The position numbers and the translations under genes are program-made. A stretch of 46,122 nt of DNA, from contig CAKTBG010000024.1 in assembly GCA_934533135.1 (NCBI GenBank), positions 1-46,122 on the forward strand, read 5' to 3'. The notes beneath the pieces are model-generated. The model had not been told where the DNA came from, made no database searches, and saw nothing but the letters and a program-made list of their open reading frames with translations. This DNA comes from an uncultured Faecalibacterium sp. (GTDB lineage Bacteria; Bacillota; Clostridia; Oscillospirales; Ruminococcaceae). Positions 16,040 to 24,732 of the stretch are shown here, one piece after another. Position 1 is the stretch's first letter, and every line of letters begins with the position of its first letter.

Positions 16040-17287
16040 TTACGCCCGCAGGAAGTATTTTTCAATGCAGCAGGCTGCGGCACCGAGGGCACCGCCGTAG
16101 TCGCCGAGGTCGATATAAACGAGGTTGAGCTGCTCGTCCTCGGCATGGAAAAGATAGCCGCGCAGCATATTTTCCACCGTCTCGAGGTTGCGGCGGTTGC
16201 GGAACATCGGGCCGCTGAGGAAGATCAGATGCGGGTTGATGAAGTTGACCACATTGGCCAGCGCGATGCCCAGATACCGCATTCCGCGGTCGATGATCTT
16301 ACAGACGGCCTCGTCGCCCTTTTCCTGTGCGCGGAGCACCTGTTCCAGCGTCAGCTTCTCGGGCTTTTTGCAGATCTGCGCCAGCACGGTACACTTTCCG
16401 GCTTCCAGAGCCTCGCGGCAGTAGGTCAGGATGGCGCGGACGCTGGACAGGGATTCCAGCGTGCCCGGCATACACAGAGCCGGCATATTGCGGCTGCAGG
16501 GGTCGGTGGTCAGCCGGGGATCCATGACCATCCGGCCGATCTCACCGGCGGCGGCGTCCTCCCCCCGGAAGGAATGGTTGTCCAGCACCAGCGGGCAGGC
16601 AATGCCCCAGTAGACATAGCAGAACGCGAAGGTGGAGTAATCGCCCAGCAGCTCCGAGTGGAAGAGCGACACCGCGCAGGCACGGCCGCGGGTGTTGTTC
16701 TCGAGCCGGACCGGAAGCCCGATCTTTTGGCTGATCCGGCTGGCCAGCGGCTTCTCGCGCCACTCCTGCCGTTCGTTGTAGCCGGGATTCTTGATGACGC
16801 CGTTGTGGGCGTCCACGATGCCGGGCAGGGTAATGCCCACCCCCAGCAGCCGCTCCCACAGGTCGGCATACCGCTGCTGGATGGAGGCCAGCAGATCCAG
16901 CAGCTGCTGCACCATGGCTTCGTATTCCTCAGGCATCAGGTCGGCCGTACCCTGTGCCAGCACCTTGCCCCGCAGGTCGGTGATGCAGTAATGGGTGGCG
17001 TCGCGCCCCAGCGAAACGCCCAGCGACAGGTGTGCCCCCGGCACAAGGTCAATGTTGATGGGCTTGCGGCCGGCTCCCCGCCCCTCGCCCTCGGTCTTTT
17101 CCAGTTCCTGCACGACCCCCTGCTGGATCAGCTCGCCCACGATGTTGGTGATGGTCGGCGGGGTCAGCTCCAGCTGGTTTGCGATCTGCGCCCGGGAAAG
17201 CGGTGCCGAGCGATACAGGATCGTTTTGATGTTCTCCATGTTCTGCTGTTTGATCTTGGCAAGGTTTTTTCCCTGTAAGGCGTTCAT
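16040..17287 (-). CDS. ROK-family transcriptional repressor
   Basis: The 415-residue product has an N-terminal winged helix (about 15-75; LSRAQIANQLELTPPTITNIVGEL) and a C-terminal ROK sugar-kinase-like domain (GVGITLPGIVDAHNGVI, LENNTRGRA, GEIGRMVMDP). It fits the NagC/XylR group of sugar-responsive repressors. Two usual zinc ligands are missing: the GEIGH histidine is Arg and the CxCGxxGC cluster is degenerate (DPCSRNMPALCMPG). Its effector site may therefore differ from classic members. It is divergent from the five-gene sugar operon and convergent with the esterase-sulfatase operon. It probably controls both, since XylR-like half-sites lie near the esterase promoter. A GAGGACAAT ribosome site precedes the start. 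Confidence 0.88.
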   Translation of the reverse strand: MNALQGKNLAKIKQQNMENIKTILYRSAPLSRAQIANQLELTPPTITNIVGELIQQGVVQELEKTEGEGRGAGRKPINIDLVPGAHLSLGVSLGRDATHYCITDLRGKVLAQGTADLMPEEYEAMVQQLLDLLASIQQRYADLWERLLGVGITLPGIVDAHNGVIKNPGYNERQEWREKPLASRISQKIGLPVRLENNTRGRACAVSLFHSELLGDYSTFAFCYVYWGIACPLVLDNHSFRGEDAAAGEIGRMVMDPRLTTDPCSRNMPALCMPGTLESLSSVRAILTYCREALEAGKCTVLAQICKKPEKLTLEQVLRAQEKGDEAVCKIIDRGMRYLGIALANVVNFINPHLIFLSGPMFRNRRNLETVENMLRGYLFHAEDEQLNLVYIDLGDYGGALGAAACCIEKYFLRA

Positions 17288-17374
17288 AACATTGTCCTCT
17301 TTTCTGTATTGCGGGCTTTTGGGGTTGGGATTGCATTTCGTTCACATTAATTAAAGTTAAAAATTATTTTCTTC

Positions 17375-17403
17375 AGTATAACACAGCCTGCCCGATACCG
17401 CAA
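17375..17403 (-). promoter_or_regulatory. ROK regulator promoter
   Basis: On the minus strand, TTGCGG (17398-17403) and TATACT (17375-17380) are 17 bp apart. An AT-rich stretch containing TTAATTAA follows it, a possible autoregulatory site. Confidence 0.5.
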
Positions 17404-17470
17404 GCAATTTCCGGAGAAAAATCCAGATTCTGCTCCAAATATTACAAAATCCAACTCCTGTTTTTCCAGA

Positions 17471-17569
17471 TTATCGCAAGTCAAGAAATTAACGCAAGAT
17501 CAAAACGGCATCTCTGCGATATGCAATTCAACGATGTTGCTGTCGCATTAAAAAGTTGAATTGCTATAA
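17471..17569 (+). repeat. 99-bp dispersed repeat, copy A
   Basis: This stretch is about 80% identical to 29920-30018. It contains a 10-bp perfect stem, GCAATTCAAC (17523-17532) with GTTGAATTGC (17555-17564). It sits in the ROK/sugar-operon divergent region, and nothing in it looks coding. Confidence 0.75.
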
Positions 17570-17744
17570 CATCATCATACCATACCCTTCCCCTACAATG
17601 CAATCAAAAATACAAATCTTCTGAAAAGAAATTGTGCCGAAAATTTTCTTCCGTTTGAATGGAAAACTTCCCTGGCATTTTTGCCGAAATAATCCATCGT
17701 TTTTCAGCAAAACAACAAATTCATCCTTTTTCTTCTGCCCTCGA

Positions 17745-17773
17745 TTGACTTTCCTGTGCAGATTCGCTATACT
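17745..17773 (+). promoter_or_regulatory. Five-gene sugar operon promoter
   Basis: TTGACT (17745-17750) and TATACT (17768-17773) are 17 bp apart. An AT-rich segment with CATTAAATAAATAT (about 17788-17802) lies between it and the ribosome site, at the same position as the XylR-like site in the esterase operon. The match to that site is weak. Confidence 0.65.
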
Positions 17774-17824
17774 CGGAGCACATAATTGATTCATTAAATA
17801 AATATATAGAGGAGGCTTGATGTG

Positions 17825-18751
17825 ATGAAAATTGGCTTTCTGACCAATGCGCTGGTGGAGCAGGCACGGCGTTCGGGCAGCGATGCGTTCTCGACCCTGC
17901 CGCAGGTGGCGGACTGGGCTGCCGCCCACGGGTTCACCGATCTGGAGTGCGGGCCGATGCTGCCGCTGGACCGCGCCGCCTACGAACAGGTGCTCAGCGA
18001 GGGCAGGATCGGCATTTCGGCTCTGATCTACTGCCGCAACTACCTGAGCACCGACCCCGAAGAAGCCGCCCAGCACCTCGCCGCCCTCAAGGAGCGGATC
18101 GTGTTTGCCGGTGCACTGGGCATCGACAAGGTGGTGACCTCCACCGGCATCGACAAGTCCGTTGTGGAGGGTCTGTACGACCGCGACCCCGCCCTGCGCG
18201 ACCGCGGAAATCTGATCCGCCGCATCCCCGCCCAGAGCCTTGACCGGGTGGTGGATCTCTTTGGGCCGCTGGTGGAGCTGGCCGAGAAGAACAACGTCCG
18301 TCTCTGCTTTGAGAACTGCCCCCTGATGGGCAACATCGCCATCTCCCCCGTGATGTGGAAGAAGCTCTTCGAGCGGCTGCCCAGCGACCACCTCGGTCTG
18401 GCCTACGACCCCAGCCATCTGGTCTGGGAGATGATCGACCCCTACACCCCGCTTCTCGAGTTTAAGGATAAGATCTTCCATGTCCATGCCAAGGATACCG
18501 CCATCGACCGGGTCAAACTGGCGCGCACCGGGATCCTGACCGATTTCAGCTGGTGGAGCTACCGCATCCCCGGCCGCGGAGAGCTGGATTGGCGGCAGCT
18601 GCTGGGGCAGCTGACCGCCGAAGGCTACGACGGCACCCTCAGCCTTGAGCACGAAGACGCCGCTTACGAGGGCAGCGTCGAGGCCGTGGAAAACGGTCTG
18701 CTGGACGGCAAGGCATGGCTGGAAAAATGCATGGCACCGGAAACCGCATAA
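17825..18751 (+). CDS. Sugar phosphate isomerase/epimerase-like TIM-barrel protein
   Basis: The 308-residue product starts at the ATG at 17825, 9 nt after GGAGG; a GTG three bases earlier is possible. It belongs to the xylose-isomerase-like TIM-barrel (AP endonuclease 2) superfamily. Likely metal ligands are Glu163 (FENCP), Asp195 and His198 (YDPSH), His221 (HVHAKD) and Glu275 (LEHED). Members act as isomerases, epimerases, dehydratases or C-glycoside lyases on sugars and keto-sugars. It is the first gene of a five-gene operon in which an NAD-dependent oxidoreductase follows directly, so a keto-sugar substrate is plausible. The exact reaction cannot be read from sequence. Confidence 0.85.
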   Translation: MKIGFLTNALVEQARRSGSDAFSTLPQVADWAAAHGFTDLECGPMLPLDRAAYEQVLSEGRIGISALIYCRNYLSTDPEEAAQHLAALKERIVFAGALGIDKVVTSTGIDKSVVEGLYDRDPALRDRGNLIRRIPAQSLDRVVDLFGPLVELAEKNNVRLCFENCPLMGNIAISPVMWKKLFERLPSDHLGLAYDPSHLVWEMIDPYTPLLEFKDKIFHVHAKDTAIDRVKLARTGILTDFSWWSYRIPGRGELDWRQLLGQLTAEGYDGTLSLEHEDAAYEGSVEAVENGLLDGKAWLEKCMAPETA

Positions 18752-18788
18752 GAAACACGGTTCAACATAAAATCGGAGGAAATTTTCT

Positions 18789-19895
18789 ATGGTCAAGATC
18801 GGTATCATCGGCGTTGGCCACACCATTGGCATCGCCAGAAACCACATCGAAGCGTACAAATGCTGCCCGGATGCCGTCATCACGGCTGTATACGACATCC
18901 GCAGCGAGCGGGCACAGCAGACCATCGACCAGATGGAGCTGCACGACGCCAAGGCCTGCACCAGCCTTGAAGAGCTGTTCGGCCTCTGCGACGCTGTGAG
19001 CATCTGCACCCCCAACGCCACCCATGTGGAGCTGACCGTGCAGGCACTCAAAGCCGGCAAGCACGTCCTGTGCGAGAAGCCCTTTGCCCCCACCCCGGAA
19101 GCGTGCGACGAGGCCGTGAAGTACGCCGAACTGACCGGCAAGGTCTGCATAATCGGCCTGTGCTACCGCGACATCCCGGGCTTCGTCTACATGAAGCAGC
19201 TGATCGACGCCGGCAAGCTGGGCAGGATCTTCTTTGTCCGCGAAGAGCAGGGCGGCGACCGCATCGCCAACCCCCATGTCAAACTGGAGTGGCGGATGCA
19301 GAAGTACCTCTCCGGCCCGGGCGCACTGGCCGACTTCGGCAGCCACATGATGGACATCTGCGACTACCTGCTGCGCGACAGCTGCGGCCCCATTGAGCAG
19401 ATCCAGTGTATGCAGTCCACCTGCATCCCGGAGCGGGAGCGGATCCATCAGCCCGGCCAGTACGGTGCCGTGACCAACGACGATGTGGCCTGCTGGAACT
19501 GCCGCACCACCGGCGGCGTGCTGTACAGCTTCCTCGCCAGCCGCGTGGGAGCCACCTTCATGCTCGAGATCGTGGGTGAGGGCGGCAAGATGATCTTCGA
19601 CGGAGCCAACCCCTTCCAGCTGACCCTGCAGCTGAAGGAGAAAAGCGGCGGCTACGCCAGCCGCCCCGAGGTGGTGCCCGTGCCCGAAGAATGCTTCGGC
19701 GGCGACGCGAACGCGCCTCGCATTCCCTTTGCCATCAATTTTTATTATGAGATCCGCCAGTTCCTCGACGCGATTCAGGGCGGCAAGCCCAGCAAACTGA
19801 CCTTCGAGCGGGGCCGCTACATCCAGACCCTCATCGACGCCGCGCAGTTTGCCGCCGACAGCGGCGAGATGGTCTCGGTCACGGAGGTGGAATAA
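18789..19895 (+). CDS. Gfo/Idh/MocA family oxidoreductase (first copy)
   Basis: The 368-residue product has an N-terminal Rossmann fold (IGIIGVGHTIG) and the EKP motif (96-98, CEKPFAP) of NAD(P)-dependent sugar dehydrogenases, followed by the alpha/beta substrate domain with DFGSHMMDICDYLL. These enzymes usually oxidise a sugar or inositol hydroxyl to a ketone, or run the reverse. It starts 37 nt after the first TIM-barrel gene, with a GGAGG site, and the next gene begins 1 nt after its stop. Sitting between two TIM-barrel genes, it probably makes or reduces their keto-sugar substrate. The substrate is unknown. Confidence 0.9.
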   Translation: MVKIGIIGVGHTIGIARNHIEAYKCCPDAVITAVYDIRSERAQQTIDQMELHDAKACTSLEELFGLCDAVSICTPNATHVELTVQALKAGKHVLCEKPFAPTPEACDEAVKYAELTGKVCIIGLCYRDIPGFVYMKQLIDAGKLGRIFFVREEQGGDRIANPHVKLEWRMQKYLSGPGALADFGSHMMDICDYLLRDSCGPIEQIQCMQSTCIPERERIHQPGQYGAVTNDDVACWNCRTTGGVLYSFLASRVGATFMLEIVGEGGKMIFDGANPFQLTLQLKEKSGGYASRPEVVPVPEECFGGDANAPRIPFAINFYYEIRQFLDAIQGGKPSKLTFERGRYIQTLIDAAQFAADSGEMVSVTEVE

Positions 19896-19896
19896 G

Positions 19897-20757
19897 ATGA
19901 AACTGGGTGCGCATTGTGTTCTGTACGGCCCCGAGATCGCATCCGATCCCGACGCCGTCATCTCCCGCTTGGTCTGGGCGGGTGCCGAGGGCTGTGAGCT
20001 GGGCGAACGCTTTTTCAGCGTGGACGACCGCCCCAAGCTGACCGGCGTACTGGACAGGCATTCCTTCGCACTGGCCGGAATGCACGCCAATCACCTGAAT
20101 CTGATGGAGCTGCTGCGCGAGCCGGAAAAAAGCCGCACCGCGCTGGAAAATGTGGCCAAGTTCGTGGCTCCGCTGCCCGATAAAAACGTCATCGCCACCG
20201 GTATGCCCGGTGCCATGGACGGCGTGCAGGGGCGGACGCTGGGCGAAGGTGCCGCCGCCCCCGAACTGCACGACCCCGAGGCCGTCAAGACCATCGCCCG
20301 CAACCTGAACGCCATCGTCAAGGACATCCAAGCGCAGTACGGCGTGCAGATCCACTACCACAACCACAGCTGGGAGTTCTGCGACAACGGCCTGATCTGG
20401 TACACCCTCGCCGAGGAAGCTCCCGACCTGCTGTTCGCGCTGGATACCGGCTGGGCCGCTGCCTCCGGATTCGACCCCGTGGAGCTGATGGACCAATACC
20501 CCGGCCGCTTCCACTACGTCCATCTGCGGGATTACCGCCGCTCCGCCGACCCCATGGCTCTCAAATTTGAGGACGTCCACAGCGGCTTTGTCGATCTCGG
20601 CACCGGCGATATGAACTACCCCCGCCTGATGCGGAAGCTGAACGCCGTCCTTGCCCCTGACGACTGGGCCATCGTGGAATACGAGCTGGGAAACTTCGAT
20701 CAGAACAGCTACCTCCGCGCCCTGAGCTATCTGCACGGCGTGCGGGATATGCTGTAA
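19897..20757 (+). CDS. Second TIM-barrel isomerase/dehydratase-like protein
   Basis: The 286-residue product starts at 19897, one base after the stop of the preceding oxidoreductase, with GGAGGTGG in the end of that gene as ribosome site; a longer frame from 19849 overlaps the upstream gene and is not needed. It shows the xylose-isomerase-like fold with YHNHSWEF (154-161), DTGW (183-186), HLRD (209-212) and IVEYE (259-263) as the metal-site strands. YHNH is common in IolE-like inosose dehydratases and in sugar epimerases. It differs clearly from the first TIM-barrel gene, so the operon carries two non-redundant activities. Confidence 0.85.
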   Translation: MKLGAHCVLYGPEIASDPDAVISRLVWAGAEGCELGERFFSVDDRPKLTGVLDRHSFALAGMHANHLNLMELLREPEKSRTALENVAKFVAPLPDKNVIATGMPGAMDGVQGRTLGEGAAAPELHDPEAVKTIARNLNAIVKDIQAQYGVQIHYHNHSWEFCDNGLIWYTLAEEAPDLLFALDTGWAAASGFDPVELMDQYPGRFHYVHLRDYRRSADPMALKFEDVHSGFVDLGTGDMNYPRLMRKLNAVLAPDDWAIVEYELGNFDQNSYLRALSYLHGVRDML

Positions 20758-20776
20758 CGCAGGGAGGTGCCGCTGA

Positions 20777-21811
20777 ATGGATCGTTTGCGCGTTGCCGTC
20801 ATCGGCTGCGGCCGGATCACCTCGGCCTACGGGCCGGCCCTCGCCAACCTGCAGGAGCTGGCGGTGCCCGTCCTTGCGCTGGACAAGCACCTCGACCGCG
20901 CCCAGAGCTTTGCGGCCAAGTTCCCGGGCTGCAACGCCAGTGACGCCGTGGATTTTGCGTCCTTCCGCGCCCTGCTGCGGGAGTATCAGCCCGACCTGCT
21001 CCACATCCTGCTGCCCCATCACCTCCACTGCCCCTACGCCATCGCCGCGCTGGAAGAAGGCGTGAACGTCCTGACCGAGAAGCCCATCGCCCTCTCGACG
21101 GCAGACGCCGAACAGATGATCGCCGCCCGGGATGCCAGCGGCAAACAGCTGGGCGTCATCTTCCAGAACCGGTACATCGACGGCGTACAGCAGATCCGCC
21201 AGCGGATCCAAAGCGGCGAACTGGGCGCAGTGAAGGGTGCTTTTTCGACCCTGAACTGGTATCGCCCCGCCAGCTACTACCAGTGCGACTGGAAAGGCCG
21301 CTGGGAGACCGAGGGCGGCGGCGTGATCATCGACCAGGCCATCCACTCCATTGATCTGGTGCGGTATATGACGGGGCTGGAAGCGGTGGAAGTGCAGGGG
21401 CACACCGCCCGGCGCATCCTCAGGACCATCGAGGTCGAGGACGAAGCCGATGCTGCCATTACCCTCTCCAACGGAGCTGTCTACTCCTTCTTTGCCTGCA
21501 ATTACTACACCACCAACAGCCCCATCCGGGTGGAGATCGCCTGTGAAAAAGGCACCGCCCTGCTGACTTATGACGAAATGGTTCTGACTTGGGCCGATGG
21601 CCGCCGCGAGGTGATCCATCCCGACTCTGCCCCCGCTCTGAACGGAGAGGGGTACTGGGGAGCCTTCCACGAGATCCAGCTCCGGGAGTGCTACACCGCC
21701 CTGCGGGAAGGCCGCCCCATCCCTTGGACGCCCGAGGATGCCGCAAAGACCCTTGCCATCGTGCAGGGCATTTACAATTCCGCCCGCATCCAGCAGGCGG
21801 TCACGCTGTAA
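20777..21811 (+). CDS. Gfo/Idh/MocA family oxidoreductase (second copy)
   Basis: The 344-residue product has VAVIGCGRI (7-14), the EKP motif (101-103, TEKPIALS) and the substrate-domain signature ETEGGGVIIDQAIHSIDLVRYMTG, typical of UDP-sugar or glycoside oxidoreductases of this family. It is a different subgroup from the first copy, whose matching segment reads DFGSHMMD. It starts 19 nt after the previous stop, with GGGAGGTG. Two such enzymes in one operon fit an oxidise-then-reduce scheme around an elimination or epimerisation step, as in known C-glycoside pathways. This is inference. Confidence 0.9.
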   Translation: MDRLRVAVIGCGRITSAYGPALANLQELAVPVLALDKHLDRAQSFAAKFPGCNASDAVDFASFRALLREYQPDLLHILLPHHLHCPYAIAALEEGVNVLTEKPIALSTADAEQMIAARDASGKQLGVIFQNRYIDGVQQIRQRIQSGELGAVKGAFSTLNWYRPASYYQCDWKGRWETEGGGVIIDQAIHSIDLVRYMTGLEAVEVQGHTARRILRTIEVEDEADAAITLSNGAVYSFFACNYYTTNSPIRVEIACEKGTALLTYDEMVLTWADGRREVIHPDSAPALNGEGYWGAFHEIQLRECYTALREGRPIPWTPEDAAKTLAIVQGIYNSARIQQAVTL

Positions 21812-21832
21812 GATAGGAAAGGAAGTTCCCCC

Positions 21833-23593
21833 ATGGTAGATCTGCGTGCAAATCCGTATTTTCTCTCCGACGAAGACGTGCAGTGGGTCGAGCAGACCGC
21901 TGCCGCCATGACCGAGGACGAAAAGATCTGGCAGCTTTTTGCCGACCCGCTGATGGGGCGGGATCAGGAAAACCTGATCGCATTTCTGGCCGAGCACCCG
22001 CTGGGTGCCTGCCCCTTCCGCGCCGGGCAGTTTGACAACGCCGCCGCCCGCAAAATACTGGGTGCCGTGCAGGATGCCCAGAAGATCCCGATGCTCATCA
22101 CCGCCGACTGCGGCACCGGTGCCGACGGCCGCCTGAAGACCGGCACGCTGGTGGGCACGGCGGCGCAGGCCGGTGCTGCGCCCGACAACGGTGAAACCGC
22201 CTACGACATCGGCAGCATTGCCTGCAAAGAGCTGGGTGCGGTCGGCTTCAACTGGGCGTTTGAGCCGGTGGGCGACATCCTGCTCAACTGGCGCAACTGC
22301 CTTGTCAACACCCGCGCCTTCAGCAGCGATCCGGATCGGGTCATCACCTGTGTGGATCAGTTCCTGCAGGCCGCCAAGGACAACAACTTCCTGCCCTGCC
22401 TCAAGCACTTCCCGGGCGACGGCTGGGAGGAGCGGGATCAGCACATCGTCGAGGGCAACAATGGCCTGAGCTGCGAGGAGTGGGATGCCACCTTCGGCAA
22501 GGTGTACCAGCACTGCATCGACCGGGGCGTACCCACCATCATGGTCGGCCACTTCACCCTGCCGGCCTACCAGAAAAAACGGAACCCTGCCCTGCGGGAT
22601 GCGGACATGACCACCGCCTGCACCTCGAAAGAGCTGATCACCGGCCTGCTGCGGCAGCAGCTGGGCTTCCATGGCCTTGTGGTGACCGACCAGACCACCA
22701 TGATGGGCTTTTACTCCCTGCCCCGCACCAAGGCTCTGCCCGCCTGCATCGAAGCTGGCTGCGACATGATCCTCGGCATCAACGATGTGGACGAGGACTT
22801 TGCCTGCGTCAAGGAGGCCGTGCAGAGCGGCCAGATCACCGCCGAGCGGCTGAACGACGCCCTCTACCACATTCTGGGTGCCAAGGCCATGATCGGCCTG
22901 CACCGCCGCAAGGCCGAGTACGGCACCCTGACCCCGCCCGAAGAGCAGCTGGCCTGCATCTGCTCCGAGGAGCACCGGCAGGCGGCCATCCGCGCGGCAG
23001 ACAAAGCCATCACACTGGTCAAGGACACCCGCCGCCAGCTGCCCATCCGCCCCGAGACCCACAAAAAGATCCTGCTCCATGTGCTGGGCGGTGCCGCCAG
23101 CAAGAGCCTGTTTGGTACTGGCGTGGCCTCCGGCGGCGCGTCCGGCCTGCCCGAGCTCATCAAAGGCATCCTCGAGAAGCAGGGCTTTGAGGTCACGATC
23201 TGGTCGAATGAGGTGTTCGGCACCCGCAGGTACGGCACCATCCCCGGTTCCTTCAAGGGCGTCACCAAGGAGTCCGCCCACCGGTTCGATGCGGTGCTCC
23301 TGTTTGCGGATGTGAGCCAGTTTGCCACCACCAACGCCATGCGTCTGGTCTGGCCCAGCCCCATGTGCAACATCATGCCGTGGTATGTGGCCGAGGGCGT
23401 GCCGGTGGCGTTCATCTCCCTCAACCTGACCAACCACATGATCGACGTGCCCCGGGTGCCCATCTTCATCAACGCTTACAACCACCGCCCCGAGACCATC
23501 GAGCTGGTGATCCGGAAGCTGATGGGCGACTCGCCCTTCACCGGCCGATACGAAGAAACCGTCTTCTGCGGCCAATGGGATACACATTTCTAA
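21833..23593 (+). CDS. Glycoside hydrolase family 3 protein (NagZ-like)
   Basis: The 586-residue product matches GH3 beta-N-acetylhexosaminidase-type enzymes: KHFPGDG (191-197), HGLVVTDQTTMMG with probable nucleophile Asp286, and an alpha/beta sandwich C-domain. In NagZ the motif is KHFPGHG, where the His takes part in acid/base catalysis; here that His is Asp (Asp196), followed by a downstream DQH. A second-domain residue may serve instead. No signal peptide is visible, so it acts on imported glycosides. It is the last gene of the operon, 21 nt after the oxidoreductase, and ends at a strong terminator. It would release a sugar for the oxidoreductase/TIM-barrel enzymes, or hydrolyse their product. 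Confidence 0.88.
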   Translation: MVDLRANPYFLSDEDVQWVEQTAAAMTEDEKIWQLFADPLMGRDQENLIAFLAEHPLGACPFRAGQFDNAAARKILGAVQDAQKIPMLITADCGTGADGRLKTGTLVGTAAQAGAAPDNGETAYDIGSIACKELGAVGFNWAFEPVGDILLNWRNCLVNTRAFSSDPDRVITCVDQFLQAAKDNNFLPCLKHFPGDGWEERDQHIVEGNNGLSCEEWDATFGKVYQHCIDRGVPTIMVGHFTLPAYQKKRNPALRDADMTTACTSKELITGLLRQQLGFHGLVVTDQTTMMGFYSLPRTKALPACIEAGCDMILGINDVDEDFACVKEAVQSGQITAERLNDALYHILGAKAMIGLHRRKAEYGTLTPPEEQLACICSEEHRQAAIRAADKAITLVKDTRRQLPIRPETHKKILLHVLGGAASKSLFGTGVASGGASGLPELIKGILEKQGFEVTIWSNEVFGTRRYGTIPGSFKGVTKESAHRFDAVLLFADVSQFATTNAMRLVWPSPMCNIMPWYVAEGVPVAFISLNLTNHMIDVPRVPIFINAYNHRPETIELVIRKLMGDSPFTGRYEETVFCGQWDTHF

Positions 23594-23615
23594 AATTCAA
23601 ACGCAAAATTCACGC

Positions 23616-23652
23616 AAAAACGGCTGGCACCAGTGATGTGCCAGCCGTTTTG
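23616..23652. terminator. Bidirectional terminator between the GH3 and TPM genes
   Basis: AAAACGGCTGGCA pairs with TGCCAGCCGTTTT around a short loop, with T or A runs on both sides. Confidence 0.85.
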
Positions 23653-23685
23653 TCATGCGTTGTTTTCAGGATGCTGCAGGACCGC

Positions 23686-24732
23686 TCAGCGGCCGCGGCC
23701 ACCGCCGCCGCCCATGCTTCGGCCGCCGCCCATCCCGCCAAGGCCACCGCCGCCGCGGAACGAACCGCCGCCAAAGCTGCCGCCCGAGCGACCACCGCCC
23801 ATGCCGCCGCCGGTAAACCCGCCGAAGCCGCCGCCACGCGGAGGACGCGGGCCACCCATGCCGCCGCGCGGCGGACGAGGCGGACGCGGACCGCGCGGCC
23901 CTCTGGGGCCGCCCCAATCGTCATAAGGCGGGCGCGGACCACGCGGAGGACGGGGTCCGCGGCGGCGGTGGAAGCCAAACCAGCCGAAGGGCCCCCAGTA
24001 CCAGCCAAAGCCATGGCCGATGGGCGCGATGAAGATATAGAACAGAGCCATCCCCACAATGATGGTGGCGATCAGCGTGGTCAGACCGCTCAGGAGCGAA
24101 CCTCCTGCCGGTTCTGCCTCATAAGAAGAGCCGGGGGCTGCTGGCTGGGTCGTCACGGTGCCCGCGCTGCCGGAAGTACCCGAGAGGGTCACACCGTAGA
24201 GGTCGGCGATGGTCTGCGCCACATTTTGGGCGCAGGTGACCACCGCGCCATCGTAATCCTTGGCCGCAAAGTCATCCTCCATGGTCTGGGCGATGGCACT
24301 GGCCTGTTTGTCCAGCGTGGTGTTCCGGAAGCCGATGCCGTAGGTCAGGTAGTAGTCGCCGTCGGCATAGTCGGGCGACTCCATCACCAGCAGGATCAGC
24401 ACACCGTTGTTCTCGCTGGAACTGCCGATGCCCCATGTGTTGAAGGCTTCGGTGGCGTAGTCCTCGGTGGAGAGGCTGCCGGTGTACTGCACGGTCAGCA
24501 CCCCGATCTGCGCCCCCTTGCACTGGTTCTGCAATTGCAGATTCAGCTCCTCAATGGTCTGGGTGGTGGTGCTGCTCAGCACCCCGGCATCATCCACCAC
24601 CCGCTGATCGGTCGGCAGGTCGGGCAGCTGGGCTTTGGCGGCAAACGCCGCCGGGCAGAGAGCCGCCATCCCCACCGCCAGTACCAGCAGCAGGGCAAAG
24701 AGCTTCTGCGGACATTTTTTCATCGTTTTCAT
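23686..24732 (-). CDS. TPM-domain membrane protein with Gly/Arg/Pro-rich tail
   Basis: The 348-residue product has a signal peptide (about 1-31), a TPM domain (about 40-175; VVDDAGVLSSTTTQTIEELN, GVLILLVMESPDYA, YYLTYGIGF), one membrane helix (about 215-240) and a long low-complexity tail (255-348) first rich in PRPPRGP and then in GGG/GGF. This is the YgcG-type plan, with the TPM domain outside the membrane. TPM proteins are often paired with LemA; their function is poorly known, with suggested envelope or photosystem repair roles. The start ATG overlaps the stop of the LemA gene (ATGA, 24729-24732), so translation is coupled. Confidence 0.85.
   Translation of the reverse strand: MKTMKKCPQKLFALLLVLAVGMAALCPAAFAAKAQLPDLPTDQRVVDDAGVLSSTTTQTIEELNLQLQNQCKGAQIGVLTVQYTGSLSTEDYATEAFNTWGIGSSSENNGVLILLVMESPDYADGDYYLTYGIGFRNTTLDKQASAIAQTMEDDFAAKDYDGAVVTCAQNVAQTIADLYGVTLSGTSGSAGTVTTQPAAPGSSYEAEPAGGSLLSGLTTLIATIIVGMALFYIFIAPIGHGFGWYWGPFGWFGFHRRRGPRPPRGPRPPYDDWGGPRGPRGPRPPRPPRGGMGGPRPPRGGGFGGFTGGGMGGGRSGGSFGGGSFRGGGGLGGMGGGRSMGGGGGRGR

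Noticed and set aside
20561..23587. Open frame of about 1000 codons opposite the oxidoreductase and GH3 genes
   Set aside because: It is a shadow of real genes on the other strand, with low-complexity composition and no ribosome site.
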